6,570 nucleotides of DNA, taken from positions 1-6,570 of the forward strand of contig PNJM01000151.1 of assembly GCA_013821865.1 (NCBI GenBank). The letters are read 5' to 3'. A program made the translations under genes and the position numbers. Shown here piece after piece: positions 6,231 to 6,570 of the stretch. This DNA is from Rhodocyclaceae bacterium (GTDB lineage: Bacteria > Pseudomonadota > Gammaproteobacteria > Burkholderiales > Rhodocyclaceae). Each line of letters starts with the position of its first letter. Positions within the stretch are counted from its first letter, which is position 1. The notes below the pieces were generated by a model, which made no database searches, was not told the origin of the DNA, and was given only the letters and a program-made list of their open reading frames with translations.

Positions 6231-6275
6231 TGAAACCCGTTTCTTGGGTTTCATCCTGAAACCGGTTCTGCCGGT
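6231..6275. terminator. Paired hairpins between convergent genes, possible bidirectional terminator
   Basis: TGAAACCC (6231-6238) and GGGTTTCA (6246-6253) form a perfect 8-bp stem with a 7-base loop. ACCGG (6261-6265) and CCGGT (6271-6275) form a second, 5-bp stem. The 9-mer CCTGAAACC occurs at 6229-6237 and 6255-6263. The hairpins lie about 80 bases after the sspB stop and directly after the stop of the minus-strand frame (6277-6275), where a transcript end for both strands is expected. Neither strand has a strong T-run, though TTTC follows the smaller stem on the minus strand. Confidence 0.4.
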
Positions 6276-6570
6276 CAGATCTCTCCGTCACTGTCACGAT
6301 GGACAGGCCTTGCCCAAGGCCCCAGCACGCACGGCAGACAGGTACCGTCGGCGGCGAAGACTACGGCCACGACGGCAACCGGCTCGGCCGGCAGGCCGGC
6401 GGCATGCTCGGCGGCGCGTTGTAGGGCTTCGGCAACGATTTCAGCGCTCATACTTGGTTCCTTCAGTACATGGTCGTAGGGGGCGGTGAGGACGGCGAGC
6501 CGGGCTGCATCCGCTTGGCGAATGCGCTCGGCCTCCATGCGGTCGAGCGTGGCGTGCACCTCGGTGATGG
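6275..6570 (-). CDS. Hypothetical protein, C-terminal part; runs off the right edge
   Basis: I do not recognise this protein. The minus-strand frame is open from the window edge to a TGA at 6277-6275. Most of its codons end in G or C, as in the real genes here, while the opposite-strand reading is an arginine-rich shadow. Possible starts inside the window are GTG at 6559, ATG at 6538 and ATG at 6451. Only the last has a good ribosome binding site (AAGGA, 7 bases upstream), which would give a 58-residue protein MSAEIVAEALQ. The region before 6451 also looks coding (ITEVHATLDRMEAERIRQADAARLAVL, helical and charged), so the gene probably begins beyond the edge. The C-terminal half has a hydrophobic stretch AEPVAVVAVVFAADG followed by a CLPC pair. 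Codon use weakens in the last 15 codons. It is convergent with sspB. Confidence 0.45.
   Translation of the reverse strand, partial: ITEVHATLDRMEAERIRQADAARLAVLTAPYDHVLKEPSMSAEIVAEALQRAAEHAAGLPAEPVAVVAVVFAADGTCLPCVLGPWARPVHRDSDGEI

Noticed and set aside
4956..6254. 432-codon minus-strand open frame across sspA and sspB
   Set aside because: It is antisense to both intact genes, with low-complexity Arg/Gly/His content and no recognised motif.
6187..6489. 100-codon plus-strand open frame after sspB
   Set aside because: The product is dominated by arginine and runs through the hairpins; codon use favours the minus strand here.

Overview
The window is GC-rich and tightly packed, with G or C at most third codon positions. 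Its gene content and protein details point to a betaproteobacterium: dnaX-ybaB-recR, a bc1 complex operon with separate Rieske, cytochrome b and cytochrome c1 genes, then sspA-sspB. The protein wording resembles Rhodocyclales and relatives, but the order is an inference from recall, not a search.

Layout. Bases 1-1140 hold the 3' part of dnaX (DNA polymerase III tau subunit). ybaB (1163-1489) and recR (1534-2130) follow on the same strand, making a DNA replication and repair operon. A 9-bp perfect hairpin starts at the recR stop codon. The 229-bp gap that follows contains a 7-bp dyad and a TATAAT promoter candidate, which start a new unit: petA (2360-2953), petB (2964-4268) and petC (4265-4987). 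These are followed, after a 106-bp gap with an 11-bp hairpin, by sspA (5094-5690) and sspB (5733-6149). Past sspB is a dyad-rich non-coding stretch (about 6150-6275). A convergent minus-strand reading frame, cut by the right edge, ends at 6275; I do not recognise its product.

How the genes work together. DnaX assembles the clamp loader and couples it to the polymerase core. YbaB is a nucleoid-associated protein, and RecR acts with RecF/RecO to load RecA at gaps. PetABC is the complete three-subunit catalytic core of ubiquinol:cytochrome c oxidoreductase, conserving energy at the inner membrane. SspA is a GST-fold RNA polymerase partner for stress and stationary phase. SspB delivers ssrA-tagged proteins to ClpXP.

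No mobile element, CRISPR array, tRNA, rRNA or novel defence-like system is visible. The points most worth a second look are small: alternative hairpin pairings ahead of recR, non-canonical quinol-site residues in the bc1 complex (PVWY in cytochrome b, Phe for Tyr beside the Rieske cluster), hairpins around sspA and sspB, and the unrecognised minus-strand frame.
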